Shown piece by piece: positions 25,234-33,667 of a stretch of 64,000 nucleotides of DNA; the first letter of the stretch is position 1; every line of letters begins with the position of its first letter. A model generated the notes under the pieces. It saw nothing but the letters and a program-made list of their open reading frames with translations. It did not search any database and was not told where the DNA came from. The stretch lies in the NCBI GenBank assembly GCA_963696025.1, contig CAVOII010000012.1, positions 1 through 64,000 on the forward strand, in the 5' to 3' direction. The position numbers and the translations under genes are program-made. Origin of the DNA: JABCYV01 sp963696025. Lineage in GTDB: Bacteria > Acidobacteriota > Terriglobia > Terriglobales > Acidobacteriaceae.

Positions 25234-25248
25234 ATTACGCTCAATGAC
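25234..25248. repeat. Right half of dispersed repeat copy 11
   Basis: ATTACGCTCAATGAC directly after the TCTCG duplication at the right IS1182 end. See 23661-23676. Confidence 0.75.
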
Positions 25249-25653
25249 AAAAATCTGGCCGTTGAGATCTCGAAAGAATAGGGTTCGTCTTTCGACGCGT
25301 TCCCGCTGTCGAAAACACACTCCCGCCTTGATCGCTAGTGGACTGTGCCACAAACGTGGCCCTCGCTTCGACGTCATATGGGCACGACCCCTATTCTCGC
25401 TAGCCTCCAAAGTGCCTCCGTGCGGGCTTAGTTTTTCGGGTAAGTGGTTGATGTCACAGTGGGTTGAGAAGAAATCGTGCCCTGAAGCTTGCTGATCGGC
25501 CGTCAGTCGTGGGTTGTTACTTTATTTTCTGACGGATGGATTGCGCACGAATCTGGCGCAGAAATGTTTCGAGACAAGCACCTCCTTGCCAGAACTGGAA
25601 CGTTTTGGAACGTAAATCACTGTGCTGGGGGCTCGGGAGTGATTGTGAGCGGC
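25249..25653. other. Intergenic region between two insertion sequences
   Basis: About 400 nt between IS1182 and the IS481 end. Short frames show no recognisable content; no terminator or RNA gene seen. Confidence 0.4.
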
Positions 25654-26903
25654 CTGAGACATAGGTAACAGAAGGTACCGGACACATTGGTTACACTTTC
25701 TCCCCTTTTGGGGAGGGAGTGATGCCCTGGAAGGAGTGTTCGGTGATGGATGAAAGGCTGCAGTTTGTGGCTCGCCGGCAAGCCGGCGAACCGATGACGG
25801 AACTTTGTCGGGAGTTCGGGAGCTCGCGCAAGACCGGCTATAAAATCTTGGACCGCTATCAGGACTGCGGCGTTCAAGGCCTGACCGACCGCAGTCGCCG
25901 CCCCTATCGCTACGCCAATCAGCTTCCCTTTCAGGTAGAGAACTTCATTCTGAACGTCAAGCGCGAACCCCCCAGTTGGGGCGCCCGGAAAATCCGCGAG
26001 CGCCTCATCCGCAGGTTCTGCGGAATTCCGATTCCAGCCAAGAGCACCATCCCTGCCGTGCTCGATCGCCATGGTCTAGTCGAGCGCCGGGGCCGTATCC
26101 GTCGTCGAGCGCAAGGGACACCGTTATCTCTGGGACAGCAGCCCAATGAGCTCGGGGGCACTGACTACAAAGGCGAGTTCTTGCTCGGCAACCAGCACTA
26201 CTGCTACCCCCTGACGGTCACCGACCACGCCAGCCGTTTTCTGCTGACTGGCGAAGCTCTTTCTTCCACTCGAGAAGGCTACGCTTTCGCGGTATTTGAG
26301 CGGCTTTTTCGAGAGCGCGGCCTGCCCGCCAACATCGGCAGCGATAACGGTGTGCCTTTCGCTTCCGCACACGCCTTATTCCACCTCCGCAAGCTGGCGG
26401 TCTGGTGGCTCCGCCTCGGCCTCGGCATCGAGCCCATCCCACCTGGCCATCCTCAGCAAAACGGTGGTCACCAACGTATGCCCCTCACTTTGAAGAAAGA
26501 AGCCACCAAACCCGCGGCCGCCAATTTTCTTCAGCAGCAGGCGCGCTTTGACAAGTTCATTGACATCTTCCACCACGAACGTCCGCATGAGGCTTTGGAT
26601 ATGAAATGTCCGGCAGAAGTCTACCAACCTTCCCCTCGTCTTTACACCGGATTGCCCGACATCGATTATCCCTTCCACGACAAAACCATCGTGGTCACCC
26701 GCTGCGGCCGCATCTGTCTGGGGAACAAAAAGATCAACTTCAGCCAGGTCTTTGCTGGTCAGGCCGTCAGCATCAAAGAAGTGCACGATGACATCTGGCT
26801 GGTGAGCTTTATGGATTATGATTTGGGATATTTTGATCTGGAGACACGGATGCTCGAACCGCTCGAAAACCCCTTCGGCCCAAAACTGTTACCTATGTCT
26901 TAG
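25654..26903 (+). mobile_element. IS481-family insertion sequence
   Basis: Bounded by inverted ends CTGAGACATAGGTAACAG (25654-25671) and CTGTTACCTATGTCTTAG (26886-26903), 17 of 18 matching when inverted. The transposase stop TAG lies within the right end, as is usual in this family. I could not define a target duplication. It sits directly beside the tRNA-Phe fragment and phage remnant. Confidence 0.88.
25722..26903 (+). CDS. IS481-family transposase with E-to-Q change at the catalytic Glu
   Basis: A 393-residue integrase-type transposase. N-terminal helix-turn-helix (MTELCREFGSSRKTGYKILD), then an rve catalytic core with Asp in GGTDYKGEF and Asp in NIGSDNGVPFAS. The third catalytic residue normally sits in an NGRHERM-type motif; here the codons read NGGHQRM, with CAA in place of GAA. 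The Trp usually preceding the first Asp region is also changed (GGTD). The frame is otherwise complete, including the C-terminal domain. The element is probably catalytically dead while still looking like a full-length gene. Confidence 0.88.
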   Translation: MPWKECSVMDERLQFVARRQAGEPMTELCREFGSSRKTGYKILDRYQDCGVQGLTDRSRRPYRYANQLPFQVENFILNVKREPPSWGARKIRERLIRRFCGIPIPAKSTIPAVLDRHGLVERRGRIRRRAQGTPLSLGQQPNELGGTDYKGEFLLGNQHYCYPLTVTDHASRFLLTGEALSSTREGYAFAVFERLFRERGLPANIGSDNGVPFASAHALFHLRKLAVWWLRLGLGIEPIPPGHPQQNGGHQRMPLTLKKEATKPAAANFLQQQARFDKFIDIFHHERPHEALDMKCPAEVYQPSPRLYTGLPDIDYPFHDKTIVVTRCGRICLGNKKINFSQVFAGQAVSIKEVHDDIWLVSFMDYDLGYFDLETRMLEPLENPFGPKLLPMS

Positions 26904-26946
26904 GTACGATCTGTCACCCAAGTGTCCGGGCCGGACCTTGAAAAGA

Positions 26947-27010
26947 TGGTGGCCAGGGACGGAGTTGAACCGCCGACGCCAGCCTTTTCAGTGCGCTCTA
27001 CCGTTGCTCA
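26947..27010 (-). pseudogene. tRNA-Phe 3' fragment (possible attachment site)
   Basis: On the minus strand, CGGTAGAGC, then CTGAAAA (an anticodon loop with GAA), then GTCGGCGGTTCAACTCCGTC and CCTGGCCACCA match the 3' half of bacterial tRNA-Phe including an encoded CCA. The 5' acceptor strand and a pairing D stem are missing, so it is not a functional tRNA. Phage-type genes begin immediately on its other side. Integrated elements often use tRNA 3' ends, so this may be an att remnant. Confidence 0.6.
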
Positions 27011-28565
27011 CTTGTAATCGACCCAAAAGCGGCCATCCCAGCGGATCCTCTCGCCGGTGATGAAGTGCGCTGCGATAATTTCTTCTCCTTCATCGCATTG
27101 CTTGAAAATGTATTCGTCGGGAAGATTCAACTTCCATCTCAACAGTTGCCGCTCATGAAATTCTTCCAATGGTAGGCGGGCGGGATATTGCTTGGCCCAA
27201 TCGAGGGCCTGCGACGTCGAGTCAGCCTGATCGTCGTGCTTGCCATTTGGAAATGACGCCAGTTCATGCAGATAGACAGCCAGCCAATCCGCTTCCGTAG
27301 GCAGTAGTACAAATCCATTCTCAATGGTGCTGGTGACGGAATGCAGCCGCATCACCTTGTCCATGGTGGGCTCATATCGCGTCACTTCGGGGACCCCGTC
27401 GCGAATCAACTCCTGAATCAGCTGCGTTCCTGAGGCTTTGTCCTCGATCAGTATGTTCGAAGCTCGAAAGCGCTCCGCTTGATCTCGTACGGCTCGTTTC
27501 AAATCCGGGTAATCCATCCGTTTGCGCAGGACGTGGAGCAGGTAGAGCTTCTTATTTCTGCCCCAAGTGGTGCACACGCTGAAGTCGCTCAGTTCCGTGC
27601 TCTTGTTGGCCGTGTCCCAACTCTGGAACACCATGTTAAAGCTGGAAGGCTCTTCGCCCGGGACATAGGTCTTAAACCAGGTCGCTTTTACCATGCCACC
27701 ACCGAGTGGTGCCGGTTGTTGCTGATACTGTCCGGCGAAGTTGTATTCTCCGATGGTGCGGCGCACATGTTCCAGCACGGGCAAGGGCTCGCGCTCGGGG
27801 TGAAGCGCTTCCCCAACGTGCCGACGAATCGTACGCGTACCGAAAAAAGATTCGATGACGTGAGTCTCCTCTTCCTCGGCGATGGCAGGCAGCCGTACGT
27901 GCTCCCAGTTCTCCTGCTCCAAAACATGGCCCACCAGGTCGTCCTTGTGCAGGCGTTGCATAATAATAATGATGCACCCGGTTTGCTTGTCGTTCAGCCG
28001 GCTGTAGACAGTATGGTCATACCACTCGTTGACCGCTTTGCGTTGGGTTTCAGAGAGTGCCTCGTCCGGTTTCAAGGGATCATCAATGATGATGAAGTCC
28101 GCTCCACGGCCGGTCAGCACGCCTCCGACGGAAGTGGCGAGCCGGCAGCCGTTTTGGGTGGTCAGAAACTCCTGTACGGATTGTTTCTGAGGTGCGAGCC
28201 GGGGTCGGAAATAGGCCGCGATACCATTCACTCGTCATCAGGGTCCGGCAATCCAGGGAATGCTTGTTGGCTAGATCCTGCCGGTAGCTGGCACAGATGA
28301 TCTGCGCGCTAGGGTTATGGCCAAGGATGAAAGCCGGGAAGGACACGGCGGCGGCATGGGACTTAAGCGACCGGGGCTGTACATTGATGATGAGTCGAGT
28401 GATCTCCCCACGCCGGCATGCTTCCAGTTTTGATGCGATGAACTCATTGTGCCAGTTATGCAAGAACGAGCTTCTCGGATTGAGTTCGCCAAAAGCGCGA
28501 TGCATGAACGTGTATGGATCGTTACGGGTGAAGATCTGATATTCAGCCGCGCTCATTGTCGCCAT
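27008..28565 (-). pseudogene. Phage terminase large subunit, single frameshift
   Basis: Two overlapping frames make one terminase. The 5' part (from 28565) has the ATPase N-terminus with a Walker A-like INVQPRSLKSHAA; the 3' part has Walker B FIIIDDPLK and a complete nuclease domain with Asp in SWDTANKSTELSDFS, ILIEDKASG and HDDQADSTSQALDW. Continuity breaks at a run of four G (28201-28204): removing one base turns LFPTPAR into LFPTRLAPQKQ, the family sequence. The full product would be about 515 residues. Either a real one-base insertion or a homopolymer error. Overlaps the DUF5681 gene upstream. Confidence 0.85.
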
Positions 28566-29016
28566 TGATGTCCTCCGGTATTTCTAGTTGTTGTTCCAGT
28601 TGTTCCTCTTCCTTGGTTTTCACGAAGCGTTCCAGAATGCCGGCCATGACCTCCTGATCAAGATCAGAAGTAACTGGTTTTTGCGTTCCCAGAGTGCTCT
28701 GTTTGGCTTCAGCGTCTTGCGCTAAAGCAACCAACTGAGCGAGCGTTCGTAGGTCGCCGGAGGCTGCCTTATTGACGAGTTGCTTCAGCGCGGCTTCAAG
28801 TTTCGTGACGGTTTTCCGTTGGCCGCGTTCGTTGATCACAACCCGCTCGCGCAATGTCTTGATGAAGGCGCTGGTCACGTTCAATCTGCCCTTTGGCCTC
28901 CCTCCGGGATTCCCGGAGACACCCTTTTTGAAACGAGTGGCTTCGGGCGGTACGCAGTAGCCGACGGCTTTCGCAGGTTCGGGGAGGTCATCTGTTTTGT
29001 CATCTTTTGTGCTCAT
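28543..29016 (-). CDS. DUF5681 phage protein (possible small terminase role)
   Basis: A 157-residue protein with the DUF5681 hallmark FKKGVSGNPGGRPKGR near residue 30, then a mostly helical Lys/Glu-rich remainder. Such proteins are often encoded next to terminase large subunits in prophages and are thought to act as small-terminase or packaging accessories. It overlaps the methyltransferase upstream by 17 nt and the terminase downstream by about 20 nt, so the three formed one phage operon. Frame intact. Confidence 0.8.
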   Translation of the reverse strand: MSTKDDKTDDLPEPAKAVGYCVPPEATRFKKGVSGNPGGRPKGRLNVTSAFIKTLRERVVINERGQRKTVTKLEAALKQLVNKAASGDLRTLAQLVALAQDAEAKQSTLGTQKPVTSDLDQEVMAGILERFVKTKEEEQLEQQLEIPEDINGDNERG

Positions 29017-29583
29017 TCTCCGCCTCCGTTTCTAGTTCGGCAAAAGTGCGGCCAGAATGTGCCTGCCTGGCGGATTGCCCCGTAAATACCTGCCAGCGCC
29101 GAACAATCACATCGACATATTGAGGATCCAACTCGATGCCATAGCACACGCGGTCCGTACGCTCCGCTGCGATGACGGTCGTACCACTGCCCAAAAATGG
29201 ATCCAGGACGACATCCCGCCGCGACGTGCAATCCATGATGGCGTCTGCCAGCAGCGCGACCGGCTTCACCGTCGGATGCAACTCGAGTAAGTTGCCTTCA
29301 TCGGTTGAACGAGAGAAAGAATTCACGCCCGGATAGTTCCAGACATTCGTTCGGTATCTCCCGAACTGGCCTAGCTGAATATTGTTGTGATGACCCTCCT
29401 TGCCGCTCTTGAATACGAAGATGAGCTCGTGCTGGCTCCGATAGAGTGAGCCCATACCGCCATTGTCCTTCACCCAAACGCAAACGTTTTTTAGTTCCGC
29501 ATAAACCTGCTTCCCTGCCGCGAGTAGCTCTGGCATGTGCCGGCAATCCATGAAAACATAATGGAGTGATCCATCGAGGCTGT
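29000..29583 (-). pseudogene. DNA methyltransferase, N-terminally truncated
   Basis: The C-terminal half of an N6/N4 DNA methyltransferase of the phage/ParB-fused type. It has SRSTDEGNLLELHPTVKPVA, the SAM-binding DPFLGSGTTVIAAERTDR and GIELDPQYVDVIVRRW. The catalytic DPPY-type motif that lies N-terminal in this subgroup is absent. The frame is open upstream only to a TGA near 29583, where the sequence changes to an oppositely oriented recombinase tail. The Met at 29551 is probably internal. The protein is unlikely to methylate DNA. Confidence 0.75.
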
Positions 29584-29585
29584 GA

Positions 29586-29801
29586 AAAGCCGGTCAGAGA
29601 GCCCTTGCCCAAAAGCTCGGTCTGAACGAGCGCTACGTGGGCCGAGTTCTGCAGTGCGCCTTTCTCGCTCCCGACATCGTTGAAGCCCTCCTCAACGGAC
29701 GACAGCCTTCCGATCTAACATTTGCAAAATTGACCAACCGCTTGCCGCTCAGTTGGGTCGAGCAACGAAAGCAGCTCGGGTTCCCACTCCAGCCTTCTTG
29801 A
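29586..29801 (+). pseudogene. Recombinase-type C-terminal fragment
   Basis: A 70-codon stretch without a start reads QRALAQKLGLNERYVGRVLQ, then FLAPDIVEALLNGRQPSDLT, then LPLSWVEQRKQLGFP and stops at 29799-29801. This is the familiar C-terminal tail of large serine-recombinase-like proteins. Everything upstream is gone and replaced by the methyltransferase remnant on the other strand, so 29583-29590 is a rearrangement junction. Too short for any activity. Confidence 0.6.
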
Positions 29802-30277
29802 TCTTCGCAATTCCCTGTTCCCCGCGCATGATCCCTGATTCTCCCTGATAATTCCCTGTTCGCTCCCTGTTCCGATTTGCCAAAAGATCTCTGTAATACC
29901 CATGAGCACGAAGAAGATGCCGCCACGACGAGCCCATTTATTGCCGTAGAACTGGCGAATTCCCTGTATTTTTCGCTGTTAGCAGGGAAATCTCTCGGAG
30001 AGAAGTTAGCGCGAGACTGCGCCCTCCGCCATGCAGTCTGGGTTGCAGAGAAATCAGCCTGCATTCCTCTGAAAATCGCTGGAAATCGCCGTAATTCCTT
30101 AACTTTTGCACCCAAACCGGACCGGAGAAGGTGTCGCTCTTAGCTGTGCGGGCGACCTTTAGTGACTTTTTCTCTACATGGCTCACCCCCAGTCCGGTTT
30201 CAATGACTCCATTGGGCGAACACCTTGCGATCACAAACCGATGATGCCGATCTCATCTTGTCGTCTCCTCAGGGTTC
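29802..30277. other. Noncoding region with TCCCTG repeats
   Basis: Five TCCCTG copies lie within 29812-29869, with a further TTCCCTG near 29962 and an inverted CAGGGAA near 29985. Short frames on both strands have no recognisable content. Possibly a remnant of the regulatory or recombination region of the lost element. Confidence 0.4.
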
Positions 30278-31025
30278 TTGGTGAAAGCGGATACCGGGGA
30301 GTACGTCTGGCACTTTCAGACTAGTGCACCCGGCTTGCAGACTGAGAACAACCACATCCTGATGGCTGACATTGACGTGGGTGGCGAGAAACGCCACGTG
30401 GCAACGACCGTCCCTAAAAACGGCTTCTTCTACGTGCTCGATGCTAAGAGCGGAAAACTGCTGTCAGCAAAACCGCTGGCCAAGTTAGCGTGGGCCAATT
30501 CCTACAATCTGGAGCGCGGACAGCCGGTGGAGGTGCCCGCATCGGTGGGCGGCGGAAAGCAGTGGACGGTTCACAACTGGTGGCCGATGAGTTACAACCC
30601 AGACACCGGGCTGGTTTATGTCCCTGCCACAGATCGCCGGCCCAAGGCTAATGTCGCTGTAGAGTCAGGCGAATGGATGAAGCAGACTGAGGGAAGACTC
30701 ATCGCTTGGGATCCAGTCAGCCAGTCGGTGCGCTGGTCGGTGGAGGAGAAATTCCCACCAACGGGGGCGTTCTCTCGACCCGGGTAATCTGGTTTTCCAA
30801 GGGCAGGGCACGGACGAGTTCGCGGCTTATGCCGCCGATACGGGCAATAAGGTTTGGTCGATTCAAACTGGCTCGGCGATTGAGTCGATTCCCGTCACTT
30901 ACAGCCTGCGCGGCGAGCAGTACGTGCTGGTTCCGGTGGGATGGGGATCGGATTCGCGATTGTTCGCTCCGGCCTGGACCGAGATTCGGAGATCACTGAC
31001 GACGCAAAATTGCTACGCATACTAG
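30278..31025 (+). pseudogene. PQQ-dependent dehydrogenase fragment
   Basis: The 5' piece reads ADTGEYVWHFQTSAPG, KNGFFYVLDAKSGKLLSAKP and NWWPMSYNPDTGLVYVPATD, typical beta-propeller blades of quinoprotein alcohol dehydrogenases. Near RWSVEEK the frame slips, then slips again by 30790, after which GNLVFQGQGTDEFAAYAADT and IPVTYSLRGEQYVLVPVGWG continue the same protein. The N-terminal half (signal, active-site Glu/Asp region) and the C-terminal cytochrome part are missing. A decayed remnant. Confidence 0.8.
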
Positions 31026-31344
31026 CTTTCAAGTCTGAGAACCTAAGGTATCGCATCGACCAGAGCTGTTTCATAAAGTTGGGCGAACCTTCACCTCGTG
31101 CTTGCATGAATTCCAAATCCGCACTCCCGGTCATGTCGCTACCTGGTGTTTGCGAACCAGCGCGACAGAGGTTTGACAATCAATTGACATCCGGTCCGCA
31201 TCTCGTCATTGATCGCTGCGTCCAACCCTACATACCTTGTGATCAGCATTTGATAACCGAGGCTCCTGAGAGACTTTGGAATAAATGCTCACTAGCACAG
31301 TTATCAATTATGAAAGTCACATCATTTTCAAAAAAAGGAAAATC
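31026..31344. other. Intergenic region upstream of small secreted protein
   Basis: No supportable gene. AAAAAGGAAAA lies just before the ATG at 31345 and is the probable ribosome-binding site. Confidence 0.4.
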
Positions 31345-31761
31345 ATGAAAAAGCAATATGTAGCAGTTCTATTCACACTGATCTGCGTTCTTGGCTTGGA
31401 GCTGGGTGCTCGTGCCCAGGACGAAGGCACAGTTGCTGCAAAGGTGCCGTACGACTTTGTAGTCGGAGGTCGGATACTTCCTGCGGGCACCTATAGGGTA
31501 ACTCGTGTGCACCCCTACACTGGATCGCGCCAGTTGGAGATCAGTAGCTACGAAACGGGTGCAGGCGCGTTTCTGATCCCAACTGTCTTCGATAGCGCTC
31601 AAACCGAGCACACACAGCTTAACTTCGAGCATGTCGGGGATAAGTATTTTCTCAGCGCTGTTGAGACACCGATCGGGACATACGCCGTAGCTATACCCCC
31701 TTCGGCTATCAAACTTGCCCTGAAGGACCAGCAAAGCGCCTCTTCCTCTGGAAGCAACTGA
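31345..31761 (+). CDS. Small secreted beta-rich protein, unknown
   Basis: A 138-residue protein with a Sec signal peptide (YVAVLFTLICVLGLELGARA). The mature part begins AAKVPYDFVVGGRILPAGTY, a pattern seen in many small Acidobacteriota exported proteins, and ends in a Ser-rich tail (SASSSGSN). The ATG at 31345 is chosen over the earlier in-frame ATG at 31285 because of the A/G-rich ribosome-binding site and the signal peptide. Probably periplasmic or surface; function unknown. It stands before the Tat-related gene run. Confidence 0.8.
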   Translation: MKKQYVAVLFTLICVLGLELGARAQDEGTVAAKVPYDFVVGGRILPAGTYRVTRVHPYTGSRQLEISSYETGAGAFLIPTVFDSAQTEHTQLNFEHVGDKYFLSAVETPIGTYAVAIPPSAIKLALKDQQSASSSGSN

Positions 31762-32084
31762 ATCAGCCAAATTACCACTGACTCGGCGGGGAGTTCACGC
31801 GAAAGGAATTGCACAACAGAGCGCGAACTCCGGCCGGATTGCAGTCCAGCCGTCTGCCGGTCGCCCTGTCCTTGGGCGGCCTCCTGAGCCTCGTAAACGG
31901 ACCCGGCTAAACTCTGCGATGAGCTCTCAGATTGCGGCACTTAAACCGAGAGGAAATCTCCCGGTGAATGGACAATTCAGAGACGTTAACCATCACAGAC
32001 CCTTCCCGAGCTGTCTTCAACTTGACTGGGAATAAAAGCGGCTCCCGCCAGTTATCAACCCCGACCACAGACCCAGGAGGGCAA

Positions 32085-33104
32085 ATGGCAGACAAGAAGC
32101 AAGACTTCATCGATCAGAAATTGCAAGACCTCAATAATGACGGCGTTGATCGTCGCGGGTTCTTAAAGTGCATGGCATGGGCAGGCACTGGCTTGGTCTG
32201 GACTTTGAGCGGCGGCATCCCGGCATCTCGGGCATTTGCCAAAAGCAGCATGGACACTGCGAAAGGCGGGGACTTCAGCTTTGTCCAGATCAGCGACAGC
32301 CACATCGGTTTCAACAAGCCGGCAAATCCGGACGTCACCGCTACTCTGCAAGTAGCGATCAACAAGATCAACGCCATGCCCCAGAAGCCGGATTTCATCA
32401 TTCACACCGGCGATCTGAGTCAGCTTTCGAAGCCGGGTGAATTCGACACGCTCGACCAGGCACTGAAAGGAGTGTCCGCCAAACACATCTACTTTGTGCC
32501 GGGTGAGCATGACATGCTGAGCGATAACGGCGAGCAATATCTCCAGCGTTACGGGAAAGGGACGAAGGGGAACGGATGGTACAGCTTTGACCACAAAGGC
32601 GTGCATTTCGTCGGTCTGGTGAATGTCGCCAACCTGAAAGCTGGAGGCATGGGGTCGCTCGGTCACGAACAACTGGAGTGGCTTGAGGACGATCTCAAGG
32701 ACCGCTCTGCCAGCACTCCGATCGTGCTCTTCGCGCACATTCCACTGTGGACCATCTATCCAGATTGGGGTTGGGGAACCGACGACAGTGAGCAGGCCTT
32801 GTCTTACGTCAAGCGCTTCGGTTCGGTGACCGTGTTGAACGGCCACATTCACCAGATCATGCAGAAGATCGAAGGCAAAGTTTCGTTCCATACGGCGATG
32901 TCGACTGCATTCCCGCAACCTGCGCCGGGGACAGCTCCTTCGGCCGGGCCCATGAAAGTGCCAGCCGACCAGTTGCAGCGGGTGTTGGGGATCACCGATG
33001 TGAACTATCTGGTCAGCGGTGGCAGCCTCGCAATCGTCGATTCGCCGCTCGGGGACTCGGGCTCTTCGGCTTCGGGGAACGGCGGCGGCTCGAACGGTGG
33101 TTAG
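32085..33104 (+). CDS. Tat-exported metallophosphoesterase
   Basis: A 339-residue protein. The ATG at 32085 has AGGAGG 4 nt upstream. The N-terminal region carries a twin-arginine signal, DRRGFLKCMAWAGTGLVW, followed by an A-x-A site. The calcineurin-like phosphoesterase domain shows QISDSHIGF, HTGDLS, PGEHD (normally GNHD), FAHIPLW and NGHIHQ, so the bimetal site is essentially complete. The C-terminus is Gly/Ser-rich (SGNGGGSNGG). The Tat signal suggests it folds with its metals before export. Genes for the Tat translocase lie about 3 kb downstream in the same direction. Substrate unknown. Confidence 0.92.
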   Translation: MADKKQDFIDQKLQDLNNDGVDRRGFLKCMAWAGTGLVWTLSGGIPASRAFAKSSMDTAKGGDFSFVQISDSHIGFNKPANPDVTATLQVAINKINAMPQKPDFIIHTGDLSQLSKPGEFDTLDQALKGVSAKHIYFVPGEHDMLSDNGEQYLQRYGKGTKGNGWYSFDHKGVHFVGLVNVANLKAGGMGSLGHEQLEWLEDDLKDRSASTPIVLFAHIPLWTIYPDWGWGTDDSEQALSYVKRFGSVTVLNGHIHQIMQKIEGKVSFHTAMSTAFPQPAPGTAPSAGPMKVPADQLQRVLGITDVNYLVSGGSLAIVDSPLGDSGSSASGNGGGSNGG

Positions 33105-33203
33105 CTCGCCCTTGAGCAGAGAGCCAAGGATGGGGTCCGAACAGATTGGTTCAAAGGAAATCGATCAAACAAGAACAATTAAAACTAGAAGGGGAACAGA
33201 ACA

Positions 33204-33563
33204 ATGACGAAAAAGCATGTGTGGGTTGCGGGTTTTGTTGCACCGGTACTGATTGCAGTGCTGCTGTTGTCAGCGGGATCACCGAACGTCACGGCGAATG
33301 ACCAGGCATCAGCGGCCAACGCCGAGGTAAAAATCGATAATTTCGTTTTTGGGCCGCAGACGCTCACGGTACCTCTCGGAACGACAGTTACTTGGACAAA
33401 TAAAGATGACATTCCGCATACGACGGTTAGCACGGACGGCGTGTTCAAGTCGAAGGTGATGGATACGGATGAAAAGTTCTCCTACACGTTCACCAAGGCG
33501 GGAACGTATTCCTACTTCTGTTCGGTCCACCCGAAGATGACCGGCAAGGTCGTGGTGCAGTGA
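33204..33563 (+). CDS. Plastocyanin-like cupredoxin
   Basis: A 119-residue exported blue-copper protein. Signal peptide: VAGFVAPVLIAVLLLSAG. The cupredoxin fold begins at AEVKIDNFVFGPQTLTVPLG. The four type-1 copper ligands are visible: His in DIPHTTV, then Cys, His and Met in YFCSVHPKMTGKV. It should be a small periplasmic electron carrier. It lies 100 nt after the phosphoesterase and 105 nt before an ECF sigma gene, all in the same direction. Confidence 0.93.
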   Translation: MTKKHVWVAGFVAPVLIAVLLLSAGSPNVTANDQASAANAEVKIDNFVFGPQTLTVPLGTTVTWTNKDDIPHTTVSTDGVFKSKVMDTDEKFSYTFTKAGTYSYFCSVHPKMTGKVVVQ

Positions 33564-33667
33564 GACTTGGACTTCCAGATGGCATTGTAGCGGAAACGGT
33601 TTTCCGTTCCTGGCAGCGCGAATTGTTTTCCGGGAGTCAGTTGTTCTCCAAAGCGTCTTGAACGAAT

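Noticed and set aside
25204..25410. 68-codon minus-strand frame across the IS1182 end
   Set aside because: Crosses the IS boundary and the target duplication, so it cannot be an old gene; no recognisable content.
26947..27010. Functional tRNA-Phe gene
   Set aside because: The 5' acceptor strand and a pairing D stem are missing; only the 3' half matches.
29633..30143. Hypothetical proteins on both strands beside the recombinase tail
   Set aside because: No motif, low-quality composition and full overlap with the recombinase remnant and repeat region.
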